The notes: a model not told the origin generated them from the letters alone. A DNA stretch of 64,000 nucleotides from Hyphomicrobiales bacterium (GCA_900472485.1 UCII01000034.1:1-64000), one strand, 5' to 3'. Shown: positions 1 to 8,990, counted from the first letter of the stretch. Numbers and translations are program-made.

Positions 1-48
1 TGAGTCCGTCACCTAGACCGCATATCACCTGGCGGTGACGGATTGCCG

Positions 49-357
49 CTATGCTTTTTGCATGCGTGGAACGGTTACCCTGTCGACCATTTTGACGCCC
101 GATTCCGCCAGGCTCTTGTGACCTTCCATATCGACCACCAGATGCCAATGACCGGCTTCCGGAATGACCAGCCGTATCGGCGATTTCTTGGCAACGCCGC
201 CGAGAAACTGATGCTTCAGCGTTTCGGTGAAGCGCTCGAAATTCGAGCCGTTCATCAGCCTGACATTGGCAATGGCCGAGAGCGTGATTTCGATCACCGT
301 TCCGGCGCGCTGCTCTCTAAGGTCGTAGTGGCTGTAGCGGAAGGCAGGCTTCGACAT
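49..357 (-). CDS. DUF1883 family small protein
   Basis: A 102-residue protein. The core reads as the DUF1883 domain: an N-terminal HYDLREQRAGTVIEITLS stretch, a middle LMNGSNFERF stretch and a later GHWHLVVDMEG segment. The function of the domain is unknown; the short beta-rich pattern suggests a compact soluble fold. A longer upstream reading is open in the same frame, but the ATG at 357 starts exactly at the family's usual MSKP-type N-terminus, so I chose it. It is the last of a run of minus-strand small genes. The family assignment is from memory of the motif; no role can be inferred from the neighbours. Confidence 0.8.
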   Translation of the reverse strand: MSKPAFRYSHYDLREQRAGTVIEITLSAIANVRLMNGSNFERFTETLKHQFLGGVAKKSPIRLVIPEAGHWHLVVDMEGHKSLAESGVKMVDRVTVPRMQKA

Positions 358-451
358 GGCTTTCTGTTCTTTGATATCTGGCCGAAAGCTTAACTGGGGG
401 CGGTTAAGGAAGCGTTTGGCGAGATGCTGTCGAAGCCTGCTAAGGTCAAGT

Positions 452-721
452 TCAGTGCAGGTTTGACGATGCGGAGGCAAAGCCGTCGAGGTCGAGGATG
501 GCGCCTTCGGGTGCCAGGCAGATGTCGGCCGGATTGTGGTTGCATTCTTCAGCAGCGAAGTGCAGGGCGGCTGTCTCGTTGCGGAACAGGCCGCCAACGA
601 GGCCTTGCCGGTCCTGAACGATCCAGCTGCCGCGGCGGTCACGACCGATGATGAAGCGCGCCGGCGCCGGAGCGAGCGCGCTGGGGGCCGAGCGACGTTG
701 AAGATGCTGTGCGTTTGCCAT
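452..721 (-). CDS. Small hypothetical protein of rhizobial type
   Basis: An 89-residue protein with no recognised catalytic motif. It contains a central segment FIIGRDRRGSWIVQDRQGL followed by GGLFRNETAALHFAAEE, a pattern I associate with a short conserved family in rhizobia of unknown function. There is no signal peptide or membrane segment. It lies between DUF1883 and another small minus-strand gene. Coding status rests on the coherent composition and lack of a better overlapping frame; the function is unknown. Confidence 0.6.
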   Translation of the reverse strand: MANAQHLQRRSAPSALAPAPARFIIGRDRRGSWIVQDRQGLVGGLFRNETAALHFAAEECNHNPADICLAPEGAILDLDGFASASSNLH

Positions 722-753
722 TGTTATTTCCTCTTGGATCTCTTCGATTTCGC

Positions 754-951
754 TCAGTGTCCGGTCAGATGCAGCGCCATTTGCAGGGCGGCGGCGATCA
801 GGAGGACAAGTCCGAGGCGCGGAGCGACGGAGCGAATTCCGTCGAGCAATGCGTCCGAAGAGAAGTGTCGCTCGTTGCGCGCAAACGCGACGGCGCGAGG
901 GCGTTGGAGAAGGTCGGCGGATAGGCCGACTTGTCTGTAGCGTGACATCAT
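754..951 (-). CDS. Small hypothetical protein with one C-terminal membrane segment
   Basis: A 65-residue protein. The N-terminal half is basic and polar (MMSRYRQVGLSADLLQRPRA), and the last 25 residues form one hydrophobic helix (LGLVLLIAAALQMALHL), so it is probably a tail-anchored inner-membrane protein. The start at 951 is chosen because an AAGGA-type ribosome binding site lies just upstream of the double ATG; the ATG at 948 is equally possible. No family is recognised. Confidence 0.5.
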   Translation of the reverse strand: MMSRYRQVGLSADLLQRPRAVAFARNERHFSSDALLDGIRSVAPRLGLVLLIAAALQMALHLTGH

Positions 952-1092
952 GGTTCCTTTCAGTGTCACCAGCACTATGGGTCCGATAAGACCATTTCCA
1001 GTGCTACGCTGTTAAATCTATGAGGGAGTTGCTAGGTTTTCCATTTGGCTGAAACGGCAAAAATATAAAAATCTCATAGGGATGAAGCGATT

Positions 1093-2034
1093 TCATAATC
1101 CCCTGCGATAGGCATGGCGCGAGGCAAACCGGCCGCTGCCATCGAGCTGAAACGGAGTGATTGCCGCCTGGATGGCCGCGGCTGTCTCGGTGCCGACACC
1201 GACCAATGGCAGGCGAACCTCCGCCTCGATGTCTCTTGCCAGTGACAAGGCGTACTTGATCGTCGCCGGCTCGGTTTCGCGGGCGAGTGCGTTGAACAAT
1301 GGCTGCAGACGCTCGTCGATGGATCGGGCAGCGTTGATGTTGCCGCACGCGCCCGCATGCTGCATGGATCGAAACAGGCGTGGGACGATATTGGCTGCAC
1401 AGGAGAAGCAGCCATGACCGCCCGCAGCCGTGAAGCCGAGCGCGTTGGTGTCGCTGGATGTGAACAGGCCGAATCCCTCCGGCAGGAAATGTCGCCAGAG
1501 ATCGATGCGCGAGATAGCGCAGCCATCGTCGGCGATCCCGATGATCCCACGGATTTCGGCGAGGCGCGCGATCGTTGCCGGAGCGAGATCGATGGCGGTA
1601 TGCGATGGCTGATTGTGGATGATGATCGGCAGTTCGGTCTTCGCCGCTAGCTGCTCGAAGTGGTGGATGATCCCTTTTTGCGTCGGCTTGGAATAATAGG
1701 GCACCGTCATGAAGGCCGCATCTGCGCCAAGGCGCTGTGCCTGTATCGTTTCCTCCAGGGTCGTCTTCGTGTCGTTGGTTCCGGTCGCGACGATGACCGG
1801 CACCTTGTCTTCGGAAAGCTCCACGCAGATCTCGATGGCTCTCAAGCGTTCGGCCTCGGTCAGTGTCGGGCCTTCGCCGGTCAGCGAACCGACGAGAAGT
1901 CCGTCGATCTCGCTCAGCAGCTGCCACTCGATATGAGCCATCATATCGATGCCATCGAAAACGCCGTCGCGGAAAGGCGTGACAAGGGCGGTGATCGCAC
2001 CGCCGATGCGCCTTCGAAAAGCCGGTCTACTCAT
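1093..2034 (-). CDS. DapA/NanA-family protein lacking the catalytic lysine
   Basis: A 313-residue TIM-barrel protein of the dihydrodipicolinate synthase/N-acetylneuraminate lyase family, of usual length. The family layout is visible: ITALVTPF near residue 14, SLTGEGPTLTEAE near 50-60, and VPYYSKPTQKG near 111-121 with the conserved tyrosine pair. The Schiff-base lysine normally found in a GIKE/GVKD motif is replaced by alanine (GIADDG, Ala168), the YN motif is HN (His140), and the first threonine of the TTGE motif is leucine. Family members use the lysine to bind the keto substrate, so classical aldolase or DHDPS activity is unlikely. It could be a non-Schiff-base lyase, a binding protein or an inactive paralogue. 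No operon partner suggests a substrate. Confidence 0.85.
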   Translation of the reverse strand: MSRPAFRRRIGGAITALVTPFRDGVFDGIDMMAHIEWQLLSEIDGLLVGSLTGEGPTLTEAERLRAIEICVELSEDKVPVIVATGTNDTKTTLEETIQAQRLGADAAFMTVPYYSKPTQKGIIHHFEQLAAKTELPIIIHNQPSHTAIDLAPATIARLAEIRGIIGIADDGCAISRIDLWRHFLPEGFGLFTSSDTNALGFTAAGGHGCFSCAANIVPRLFRSMQHAGACGNINAARSIDERLQPLFNALARETEPATIKYALSLARDIEAEVRLPLVGVGTETAAAIQAAITPFQLDGSGRFASRHAYRRGL

Positions 2035-2046
2035 GTCTGTGAAATC

Positions 2047-2289
2047 TCAAAGGTAATGCAGCACGATGAAGAGCTCGAGGGCGCCGAGCAGCAGGCCGAA
2101 GGCGAACATCGTTTGAAAGGTGCGCTTTTCCCGGACCTGGGGCGAGTGAGTCTTATGCTTGCGCGAACTCTTGGTTGTTGCAGCCGGTGCCGCAACGCGA
2201 TGATGCTTCTCGTCGCTGTTATGAACGAGGACGCGGATGGATTCCGTAAGATTGGGGACGTGCGTGTCGAGCATGGGATCTATCTCCAT
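2047..2289 (-). CDS. Small tail-anchored hypothetical protein
   Basis: An 80-residue product from the ATG at 2289, which has a GGTGGA site just upstream; an in-frame start at 2331 would add 14 residues. The N-terminal part is polar, the middle is basic and threonine/serine-rich (ATTKSSRKHKTHS), and the last 22 residues are hydrophobic (MFAFGLLLGALELFIVL). This suggests a protein anchored by its C-terminus in the inner membrane with a basic cytoplasmic part. It sits 12 bases upstream of the DapA-like gene on the same strand, so the two may be co-transcribed. No family is recognised. Confidence 0.55.
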   Translation of the reverse strand: MEIDPMLDTHVPNLTESIRVLVHNSDEKHHRVAAPAATTKSSRKHKTHSPQVREKRTFQTMFAFGLLLGALELFIVLHYL

Positions 2290-2455
2290 ATTCCACCGCA
2301 AGCGTAACGCCGGCTCCCATAGGAAATCCATTCGGGGTTACGGACGAAGACGTAAGTGAAATATAAAGAACTGATATGCCCGGAGTTCCTCCGGAAACTG
2401 GCCCGTGGACCGCTGCCGGAGGATCGAAAAGCTGTCTGGCGTAGTCGACCGCCGC

Positions 2456-3472
2456 TTACTCGGCGCCTTGCTGGTTCTTGCGGTCGAGCTGCGTCACCAG
2501 CGCCAGGATGGTCGCTGAGACCGGCGTCGGCACATTTACGAGCTTTCCGAGCGAGACAACGACGCCCACGAGGGGCGTGATTTCCAGCGCCTTGCCGGCA
2601 AGCAGATCCTGCAGCATCGAGGTGCGTACGGGTCCGATCTGACGGGAACGCTCAAGACGTTCCTCCACAGACATGGCGATGTTCGATCCTAAAGCCTCGG
2701 CAACGGCTTTTACCTCGCTCATTACCTGGCCGACCATAGTCGCAAGCGCGGGATCGTCCATGATATCGGACATTAAACCGCGGGTGAGCGCACTGATCGG
2801 ATTGAAAGCGGCATTGCCCATGAGCTTGCTCCAGATATCGTCGCGGATGCGCGAGGAAATCGAAACATTCACCCCGGCCTGCTGCAGCAGCGCCGCAATA
2901 GCTTCGATATCGCCCGTCGTCTCGCCGGAAGGTTCGCCAAGGATGAAATGTCCGTTGTTGGCGAGTTTGACCTCGCCGGGTGCGACGACTTCCGCTCCCT
3001 GATAGGCAACACAACCGATGACGCGCTCCGGCCCGATCAGGTGCCAGAGATCGCCGTTCGGATCGAGCTCTTCCATCTGGTATTCGGCATGGCCGCTCTG
3101 ATGGTCCCGGTGGAAATACCACCATGGAACGCCGTTGAGGATCATGACGACGCGGGTGCCCGAATGCAGCAGCTTCGCAATGCCGGGGGCAGCTGCGGCA
3201 AGCTGATGCCCTTTGAGGCCAGTGATGACAAGATCCTGTGGCGGCAGTTCGCCAGCATCGGCCGTCGCGGTCATCTGCGCGACGAGGGGACTATCCGCAT
3301 CGGCTTCCCACAGGCTTATGCCGCCAGCGCGAATGGCCTCCAGATGAGCTCCGCGCGCCACGACGGAAATCCTCGTCTGCGCTTCTTTGAAAGAGGCGAG
3401 CTTGGCCGCCATCGCACCGCCGAGTGCGCCGGCGCCGTAGACACAGATGTTCTTGAAGGGAGAGGGCGTCAT
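2456..3472 (-). CDS. Ketopantoate reductase family (ApbA/PanE-like) dehydrogenase
   Basis: A 338-residue NAD(P)-dependent dehydrogenase. The N-terminus carries the Rossmann motif NICVYGAGALGGAMAAKL. The C-terminal helical half contains the family's KLMGNAAFNPISALTRG stretch, with lysine and asparagine at substrate-binding positions. Known family members reduce 2-dehydropantoate to pantoate for coenzyme A synthesis, but the family includes many paralogues of unknown substrate, and no pan gene is nearby. The ATG at 3472 is preceded by GGAG at a suitable distance and fits the family N-terminus; the frame stays open further upstream to 3592. It is divergent from the SARP-type regulator gene. Confidence 0.85.
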   Translation of the reverse strand: MTPSPFKNICVYGAGALGGAMAAKLASFKEAQTRISVVARGAHLEAIRAGGISLWEADADSPLVAQMTATADAGELPPQDLVITGLKGHQLAAAAPGIAKLLHSGTRVVMILNGVPWWYFHRDHQSGHAEYQMEELDPNGDLWHLIGPERVIGCVAYQGAEVVAPGEVKLANNGHFILGEPSGETTGDIEAIAALLQQAGVNVSISSRIRDDIWSKLMGNAAFNPISALTRGLMSDIMDDPALATMVGQVMSEVKAVAEALGSNIAMSVEERLERSRQIGPVRTSMLQDLLAGKALEITPLVGVVVSLGKLVNVPTPVSATILALVTQLDRKNQQGAE

Positions 3473-3702
3473 GACTTGATGCTCCGAAAGAAGTCGCATG
3501 CTCTGCCAAGATATGGCGAGCCCATGATTTAGCGAGTGGTTTATCAGATTGTCGGCAATTGGAATTGAAAATCGCCAAACCTTCCGACACACTACAGTCT
3601 TATCGAAATTTCACCATACTCGTCCGAGCGCGAATGGGGTCAACAGGTAAAGGAAATACCTTCTCAGCCGTCGCTGCTTCACCCGGATTTTGTGAACAGA
3701 TT

Positions 3703-5622
3703 ATGTTTTCACTGCATACATTTGGCGGTTTGAAGCTTTTGGAGGGCGATGGTCACGAGGTCGCCTTTCCCGAGAAGGGTCTGCTGATCCTGGCCTATCT
3801 GATGCTGGAGCCAACGTCGCGCGCGTCGCGCAGCGCGATCGCCCGGCTTTTGTGGGGAGACGACAATGGCAGCGCGCAGGTCAATCTGCGCAAGCTGGTT
3901 TCGCGTATCAGGGTCCGTCAGGAAGCACTCGGGAGATCATTTCTGCGTTTCAGCGAGACAGCCGTCGAACTCGACGCGCCTCCAACCACCTCCGATCTCT
4001 GGTTCGCGCATACGAACGATGACGGGCCAATCTTTGCAAGATTGAAATCGCTGGTGAGGACGTTCGAGGCGGAATTCCTGCAGGGTATAGATTGCCAGAG
4101 CGCGGTTTTCTTTCATTGGCGGGAGGCCCAACATGGCAGGCATCTATCGGCGCTGAAGAAGGCGCTGAATGCCGCTGCAGCCGAAGCCAATGGGATGGAG
4201 GATGTCGCTCTGGTGAGAGAGGCGGCGCTCCTGATCTTTGGTATAGACCCCGAAGATCGCGATATTCATCGCATCCTGTTACGGATATTCGATGCAGAAG
4301 GTGAGGTGGAGCACTTCAGGCAGATTTTCGCGCAGCGTGCCGCGCTGCTGGCCTCATGGTTGGCGCAGCGGGAATATGCTTCGGAAATTCGAGCCGGGGA
4401 TACCATTCTCCATCACGAAGGGACTTCGGCTGCACGAGCGAGGGTGAAGATACCCCTCCTGCTCTTGCCCTCCACGGAAGGGCAAGGGCAAGACTATGAT
4501 GCTTCATCCCTCGTGAACGATATCGCAATCGGTTTCTGCGCGCTGGACAGTCTCCAGATTGCGGATCGCTACACGGCGGTCCGGGTTGGCAGGGCTGGTG
4601 AACGTGCCGTCGCAACTTTCGACCAATGGGATCGTTCCTATATTCTCGAGATGCGGCTTAGCCTTCGCGACAACGGACCGCTGCTGTTTTCGCAACTGGT
4701 CGACGCCGCAAGCGATGAGATCATCTGGGCCGAGCGCATCGGCCTCGGACAATCCTCGCCCGAGAAGCGGAGACAGGCGATCGCGCGTCATATCGTTCTG
4801 TCGCTTGCAGGGCAGATCGAACGGCGGGAGATGATGAGGTCGCATTTCGAGGAAAATCCAGCGGCCTATCAGCGCTATCTCGCCGGCAAGCGCTACATCG
4901 AGCGCCTCTCCGTACCCGATCTGCAGAGGGCGCGGGGTGAGCTTGAGATGGCGCTGCGCACCGGTGGCCACTTCGCGCCGGCCTTGAGCGCGATGGCTCG
5001 CACCTATTCCAAGGAATGGGTGTTGACCTTCGGTGGCGATGCGACCTTGCTGGACGAGGCGGAAAGCTATGCGATGCAGGCCATCGCAGCACGGCGCGAC
5101 ATCGCCGACGGCTATCGCGAGCTTGGCATGACGAAGGTCTTCCGGAAGGCGAGTGAGGAGAGCATTGAGGCATTGAAACTGGCTGAAGCCCTTAATCCGG
5201 GCCATGCCGGTATCATTGCCGACCATGCCGAAGCTTTGCTTCATGCGTCCCGGCCGGATCTGGCACTGACGAAGATTGAAAGCGCTATCGCGCTCAATCC
5301 GGTAAGCCCCGATACCTATCTTTGGACCGCTTCCGTGGCGAGCTATACGCTCGGCCGCTTCGAAGCTGCCCTCGATTATATCGGCCGAATGGCGAATGCA
5401 CGCCTGGCGGACAGGATTTCCGCGGCGAGCTGGGCGATGCTCGGGCATGAGGAAAAGGCAGGCTTTTTCGTTCGGCGCGTCCATAGAACCAACCCGGATT
5501 TCGATGTCGATCGATGGCTTTCCGTCGTGCCGTTCAAGGAGCAATGGCAGCGTGACATCTATCGGGAAGGGCTGCGACGGGCAGGTTTCTGGAAGGCAAT
5601 CCCGAACGTGAGCATGGCATAG
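3703..5622 (+). CDS. SARP/BTAD-type transcriptional regulator with TPR-like C-terminus
   Basis: A 639-residue protein. Residues 1-90 look like an OmpR-like winged helix of the SARP class (FGGLKLLEGDG, then LLILAYLMLEP, ARLLWGDDNGSAQVNLRKLV). A BTAD-like helical domain follows (about 100-240). The centre has the alpha/beta pattern seen in adenylate-cyclase-associated regulators, and the C-terminal 200 residues contain TPR-like helices (GHAGIIADHAEALLHASRPDLAL, ALNPVSPDTYLWTASVA). Such proteins are cytoplasmic activators. I chose the ATG at 3703 because translation from there begins directly with the winged-helix domain; an upstream in-frame start at 3559 would overlap the divergent gene. It lies 191 bases upstream of the four-gene membrane locus on the same strand, which makes it a candidate regulator of that locus; that link is inference. 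Confidence 0.75.
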   Translation: MFSLHTFGGLKLLEGDGHEVAFPEKGLLILAYLMLEPTSRASRSAIARLLWGDDNGSAQVNLRKLVSRIRVRQEALGRSFLRFSETAVELDAPPTTSDLWFAHTNDDGPIFARLKSLVRTFEAEFLQGIDCQSAVFFHWREAQHGRHLSALKKALNAAAAEANGMEDVALVREAALLIFGIDPEDRDIHRILLRIFDAEGEVEHFRQIFAQRAALLASWLAQREYASEIRAGDTILHHEGTSAARARVKIPLLLLPSTEGQGQDYDASSLVNDIAIGFCALDSLQIADRYTAVRVGRAGERAVATFDQWDRSYILEMRLSLRDNGPLLFSQLVDAASDEIIWAERIGLGQSSPEKRRQAIARHIVLSLAGQIERREMMRSHFEENPAAYQRYLAGKRYIERLSVPDLQRARGELEMALRTGGHFAPALSAMARTYSKEWVLTFGGDATLLDEAESYAMQAIAARRDIADGYRELGMTKVFRKASEESIEALKLAEALNPGHAGIIADHAEALLHASRPDLALTKIESAIALNPVSPDTYLWTASVASYTLGRFEAALDYIGRMANARLADRISAASWAMLGHEEKAGFFVRRVHRTNPDFDVDRWLSVVPFKEQWQRDIYREGLRRAGFWKAIPNVSMA

Positions 5623-5813
5623 CAGCAGTCCACCATCAGGTGGAAGCGTCGTCCTTGCTCACGTCAGTGTTTTCCGATCGACACAGGCTCGGGCTAGTCT
5701 TTACCACAATCGCATCCTAACCTCTGCCATATCGCTCTGGACCATGGACAACCGGTGCGGTATCGATTTCTCAATTGTCCTTTCTAAGTTGATGAATTCG
5801 CCGGGGAAGATCG

Positions 5814-7262
5814 TTGCGTTTCGAAGCCCTCAACCGTCTCTGGAACAGCGTTCGGGAGACCAGCCATGATTTCCGAGCCTCGACGGACGTGTTTCCCGTC
5901 GTCGATATCGAAAAGCTAGGCACGACCCTCGACCTGAAGGAAAAGGGCGCCGCTGCCGGGCGTCAGAACCGGCCGCCGTCGGATGCGCAATCGCATGACG
6001 AGACGGAGCAGCGCATCGTCGCCTGGGTCGAGGCGGAAAAGAAAAGCTCCTACCAAATCCTTGAAGATCAGTTCCAGACCTTCGATAGCCGCTTGCGCAA
6101 CCTCGATTTCGAGGGACAGTTCGGGCTGATCCGCCAGGCGAACGCGTCAAGCATCTCGGATTTCAAGGCGGAAGTGGCAAGCGGCGTCGACGAGCTGCAT
6201 GGTCTGCGCCGCAATCTGAAGACGGCCGAGGATGAAATGGTGGGCTTCAAGGCCAGGCATAAGCTGCAGCGCGCCGCGAAGGTTTCCAGCAAGGCAGCCT
6301 GGGGCTTCAAGGTCTCGCTGATCGTTTTCCTCGTGCTCATCGAAATGGTGATGAACGGCAGCTTTCTCGCCAAAGGAAGCGAGCAGGGTCTCGTCGGTGG
6401 TGTAACTGAGGCGGCCGCCTTCGCCTTCCTGAATATCGGCATGGCGCTGATTTTTTCTTTCTTCTGCGTCCGCTTTCTGGTGCATCGCTCCTTTGCGCTG
6501 AAGCTACTCGGCCTGCTAGGGCTTGTCGCCTATGTCGTCGTGGCTTTGGGCATCAATATTGCGCTGGCGCATTATCGCGAGGTCTCCGCGACGATCTTGA
6601 GCGGTGCCGGTGCCGAGGTGATCCAGCGGCTCAAGACCGCACCGCTCGGGTTGCAGGAGCTGAACTCCTGGATGCTCTTTGCCATCGGCCTGATGTTCTC
6701 GCTCGTCGCCTTCATCGACGGCTGCTATCTGACCGACCCCTATCCGGGCTTTGCCGGTGTGCAGAAGCGTCTCGATGCGGCGAGGGACAATTATATCGAC
6801 CGCAAGCTCGATCTGATCGAAGACCTCCGCGAGATCCGCGACGAGCATAACAGCAAGATCGAGGAGATCATCCGCGACCTCTCGCTGCGCCGGCAGGAAA
6901 CGGCTGCCATCATCGCGCATCGCGCCAGGACCGCAGGCCTCTTTGCCGAACACCAGAACCATCTCGAGCGTGCTGCCAATGTGCTGCTCACCTCCTATCG
7001 CGATGCGAACCGTGCTGCGCGAACTGAGGCGGAGCCACCCTATTTCAAAACCACTTACAAGATGGAGCGCCTGGCGCCTGTCATCCGCGGCGAAGAGGAG
7101 TGGGACGACAAGGTTCTGGGCTCGCGCATACAGAGCGCCCAGGCGGAGCTTTCGGAGCAGATCAAGCGGATCGGTGACGAATTCGAGCGCGCCATCGAGA
7201 AATACCATCAGCTCGACAATCTTTTCCCGGAGAGCATCCTTGGCTCGACGCAAGCGGCGTAG
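5814..7262 (+). CDS. Four-TM coiled-coil membrane protein, first gene of a motor-like locus
   Basis: A 482-residue protein of unknown family. A soluble N-terminal region (1-160) is rich in heptad-like charged helices. Four hydrophobic helices follow at about 165-183, 199-222, 229-252 and 284-303, then a long helical tail (315-480) rich in Arg, Glu and Leu, predicted as coiled coil by eye. It starts at a TTG at 5814 with GGGGAAG eight bases before it; the nearby ATG at 5792 is in another frame. The stop overlaps the start of the next gene by 23 bases, implying translational coupling. The shape suggests a scaffold of an inner-membrane complex with both ends cytoplasmic, formed with the MotA/TolQ-like and MotB-like products downstream. 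No enzymatic motif is seen. Confidence 0.75.
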   Translation: MRFEALNRLWNSVRETSHDFRASTDVFPVVDIEKLGTTLDLKEKGAAAGRQNRPPSDAQSHDETEQRIVAWVEAEKKSSYQILEDQFQTFDSRLRNLDFEGQFGLIRQANASSISDFKAEVASGVDELHGLRRNLKTAEDEMVGFKARHKLQRAAKVSSKAAWGFKVSLIVFLVLIEMVMNGSFLAKGSEQGLVGGVTEAAAFAFLNIGMALIFSFFCVRFLVHRSFALKLLGLLGLVAYVVVALGINIALAHYREVSATILSGAGAEVIQRLKTAPLGLQELNSWMLFAIGLMFSLVAFIDGCYLTDPYPGFAGVQKRLDAARDNYIDRKLDLIEDLREIRDEHNSKIEEIIRDLSLRRQETAAIIAHRARTAGLFAEHQNHLERAANVLLTSYRDANRAARTEAEPPYFKTTYKMERLAPVIRGEEEWDDKVLGSRIQSAQAELSEQIKRIGDEFERAIEKYHQLDNLFPESILGSTQAA

Positions 7263-8058
7263 CCGGCGCGGCGGATCCGCCGGTCTCATCATCGCAACGG
7301 TTTGTCTTGCCGTCCTGTCCCTCGGGATCGTCGGCGCCTATGGCTGGCTGCGCTACAAGGCAAGTGGGAACATCGCCGTCGATCAAGCCTCGCTCTGCCC
7401 AGTGGACGGACCGAAGGCGGAAACGGCCATTCTGCTCGATGTCACCGATCCGATCGCCGATACGACGGCGCTCGATCTGCGCAACCAGTTCCAGAAGATC
7501 GTTGCAGATGTGCCGATCGGCGGGGCCATCGACATCTATGCGCTCACGGAGAAGGAAGGGGAGCTCATCCAGACCTTCCATGGCTGCAATCCCGGAAGCG
7601 GCGCGAATGTCGACGAATGGACCAGCAATCCGCGGTTGGCGCAGGCGCGCTGGGAAAAAGGCTTCCAAAAGCCGCTTGCCGATATCGCCGGCAAGCTGAC
7701 GGCGGGCGAGTCGGGCAGATTGTCGCCGATCATGGCGGCCATTCAGAAGATCAACCTGGAAGTCTTCGCCAATGCACCAGGCGGCATCCCGAAGCGGCTC
7801 TACATCGCTTCCGACATGATCGAACACACCGCCGCCTTCTCCAATTACCGGGATGGCGTCTCCTATCAGAAATATCAGAACAGCCCTGCGAACGACCGCT
7901 TTCGCACGTCACTGGATGGTGTCACGGTCAAGATCCTTGCCTTTCAAAGGCCGAACATGAAGTTCAGCATGGAGGATCTTGCGAATTTCTGGGCGCAATG
8001 GATCAAGAACAACAAGGGTGATTTTGGCGGCTTCGTGCGGCTGGAGGGGATACGCTGA
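7240..8058 (+). CDS. Membrane-anchored von Willebrand A-like protein
   Basis: A 272-residue protein that starts at TTG 7240 (GGAGAG just upstream), inside the end of the preceding gene. A basic N-terminus (RRKRRSRRGG) is followed by one membrane helix at 13-36, placing the rest in the periplasm. The remainder resembles a VWA fold: a strand with an acidic loop (ETAILLDVTDP, residues 61-71), a helix, a strand (GGAIDIYALTE), and a later strand-Asp pair (KRLYIASDMIEHT). The metal-site motif DxSxS is not intact (DVTDP). Two cysteines at 53 and 106 could form a disulfide. The stop overlaps the next ATG. The role is probably a periplasm-facing partner of the complex; the VWA assignment is tentative. 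Confidence 0.65.
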   Translation: MARRKRRSRRGGSAGLIIATVCLAVLSLGIVGAYGWLRYKASGNIAVDQASLCPVDGPKAETAILLDVTDPIADTTALDLRNQFQKIVADVPIGGAIDIYALTEKEGELIQTFHGCNPGSGANVDEWTSNPRLAQARWEKGFQKPLADIAGKLTAGESGRLSPIMAAIQKINLEVFANAPGGIPKRLYIASDMIEHTAAFSNYRDGVSYQKYQNSPANDRFRTSLDGVTVKILAFQRPNMKFSMEDLANFWAQWIKNNKGDFGGFVRLEGIR

Positions 8059-8990
8059 TGGCCAATACCGACGCCAGATATCTCATCCGGGATTATGGGC
8101 CGATGGCGCTGTTCGCCTCCATCACCGTCGGGGGCATGATCTTCATCTGGTCGTCGAAGCTCATGGGCTGGTCGCTGCCTATCGTCACCGGCGTGCCGCT
8201 GATGCTGATGGGGATCTACTTCATCGTGTCGCTGGCCGTTGCGGGATTCCGGCTGCATAATGAGCAGGCGGGCGACAACCTCTATTACATGGGTTTTCTC
8301 TTCACCCTCTCGAGCCTCGGCGTATCGCTCTATCTCTTTGCCGGCGAAACATCGATCGAGACCATCGTCCGCAATTTCGGCATCGCCGTCACTTCGACCA
8401 TTGCCGGCGTCACGCTGCGTATCCTCTTCAACCAGATGCGGCGCGACCCGATCGACATGGAGCGCAGCGTGCGCCATGAGCTAGCGGAGATGACGCGGCG
8501 CGTGCGCACTGAACTCGATTCTTCGTCGCGCGAATTCTCGCACTATCGGCGCGTCAGCAACCAGATGCTATCGGAGGGGTTCGAGGAGATCGCGCGGCAG
8601 GCAGAGCGCAATGGCCAGGAGATCAACAAGATATTGGAATTGCTGGCAAGGCAGGCGGTGACGCCGATCAACGATGCCGCCGCGCAGCTGACGGCGACGA
8701 CCTCGCAGCTGTCCGAGATCATTGGCACGTTCGGCACCGCTGTCGAGAATGTCGGCAAGAAGCTGGAAGAGATTCGCGCGCCGGAGGATGTCGTGCGCGC
8801 CGAGCTGGCACCGGCGATTGCCGCCATCAAGGAGATGTCGGAGGCGCAGTTGCAGCCGCTGCGCAACATCGAGGTGGCGCTCGGCCGCGTTGCGGAGGCG
8901 ATGGGGCAAACGCCGCTGCCGAAGCCCGACGGCCATATCGCTGCTGAGCCCGAAATCGTGCCGCGAAAACGCTGGTGGCATCTATGGTAG
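8058..8990 (+). CDS. MotA/TolQ/ExbB-like membrane protein with long coiled-coil tail
   Basis: A 310-residue protein whose ATG overlaps the preceding stop codon. Hydrophobic segments lie at about 14-32, 39-64, 75-94 and 103-126. The last one, NFGIAVTSTIAGVTLRILF, has the small-residue and Thr/Ser pattern of the pore-lining helix of MotA/TolQ/ExbB-type stators. Residues 130-290 form a long charged helical tail with repeated heptads, unlike TolQ or ExbB but reminiscent of the cytoplasmic tail of ZorA. It probably forms a ring in the inner membrane around the MotB-like product of the next gene. No Zorya effector genes are present beside it. The assignment rests on pattern and gene order and needs a profile search. 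Confidence 0.6.
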   Translation: MANTDARYLIRDYGPMALFASITVGGMIFIWSSKLMGWSLPIVTGVPLMLMGIYFIVSLAVAGFRLHNEQAGDNLYYMGFLFTLSSLGVSLYLFAGETSIETIVRNFGIAVTSTIAGVTLRILFNQMRRDPIDMERSVRHELAEMTRRVRTELDSSSREFSHYRRVSNQMLSEGFEEIARQAERNGQEINKILELLARQAVTPINDAAAQLTATTSQLSEIIGTFGTAVENVGKKLEEIRAPEDVVRAELAPAIAAIKEMSEAQLQPLRNIEVALGRVAEAMGQTPLPKPDGHIAAEPEIVPRKRWWHLW

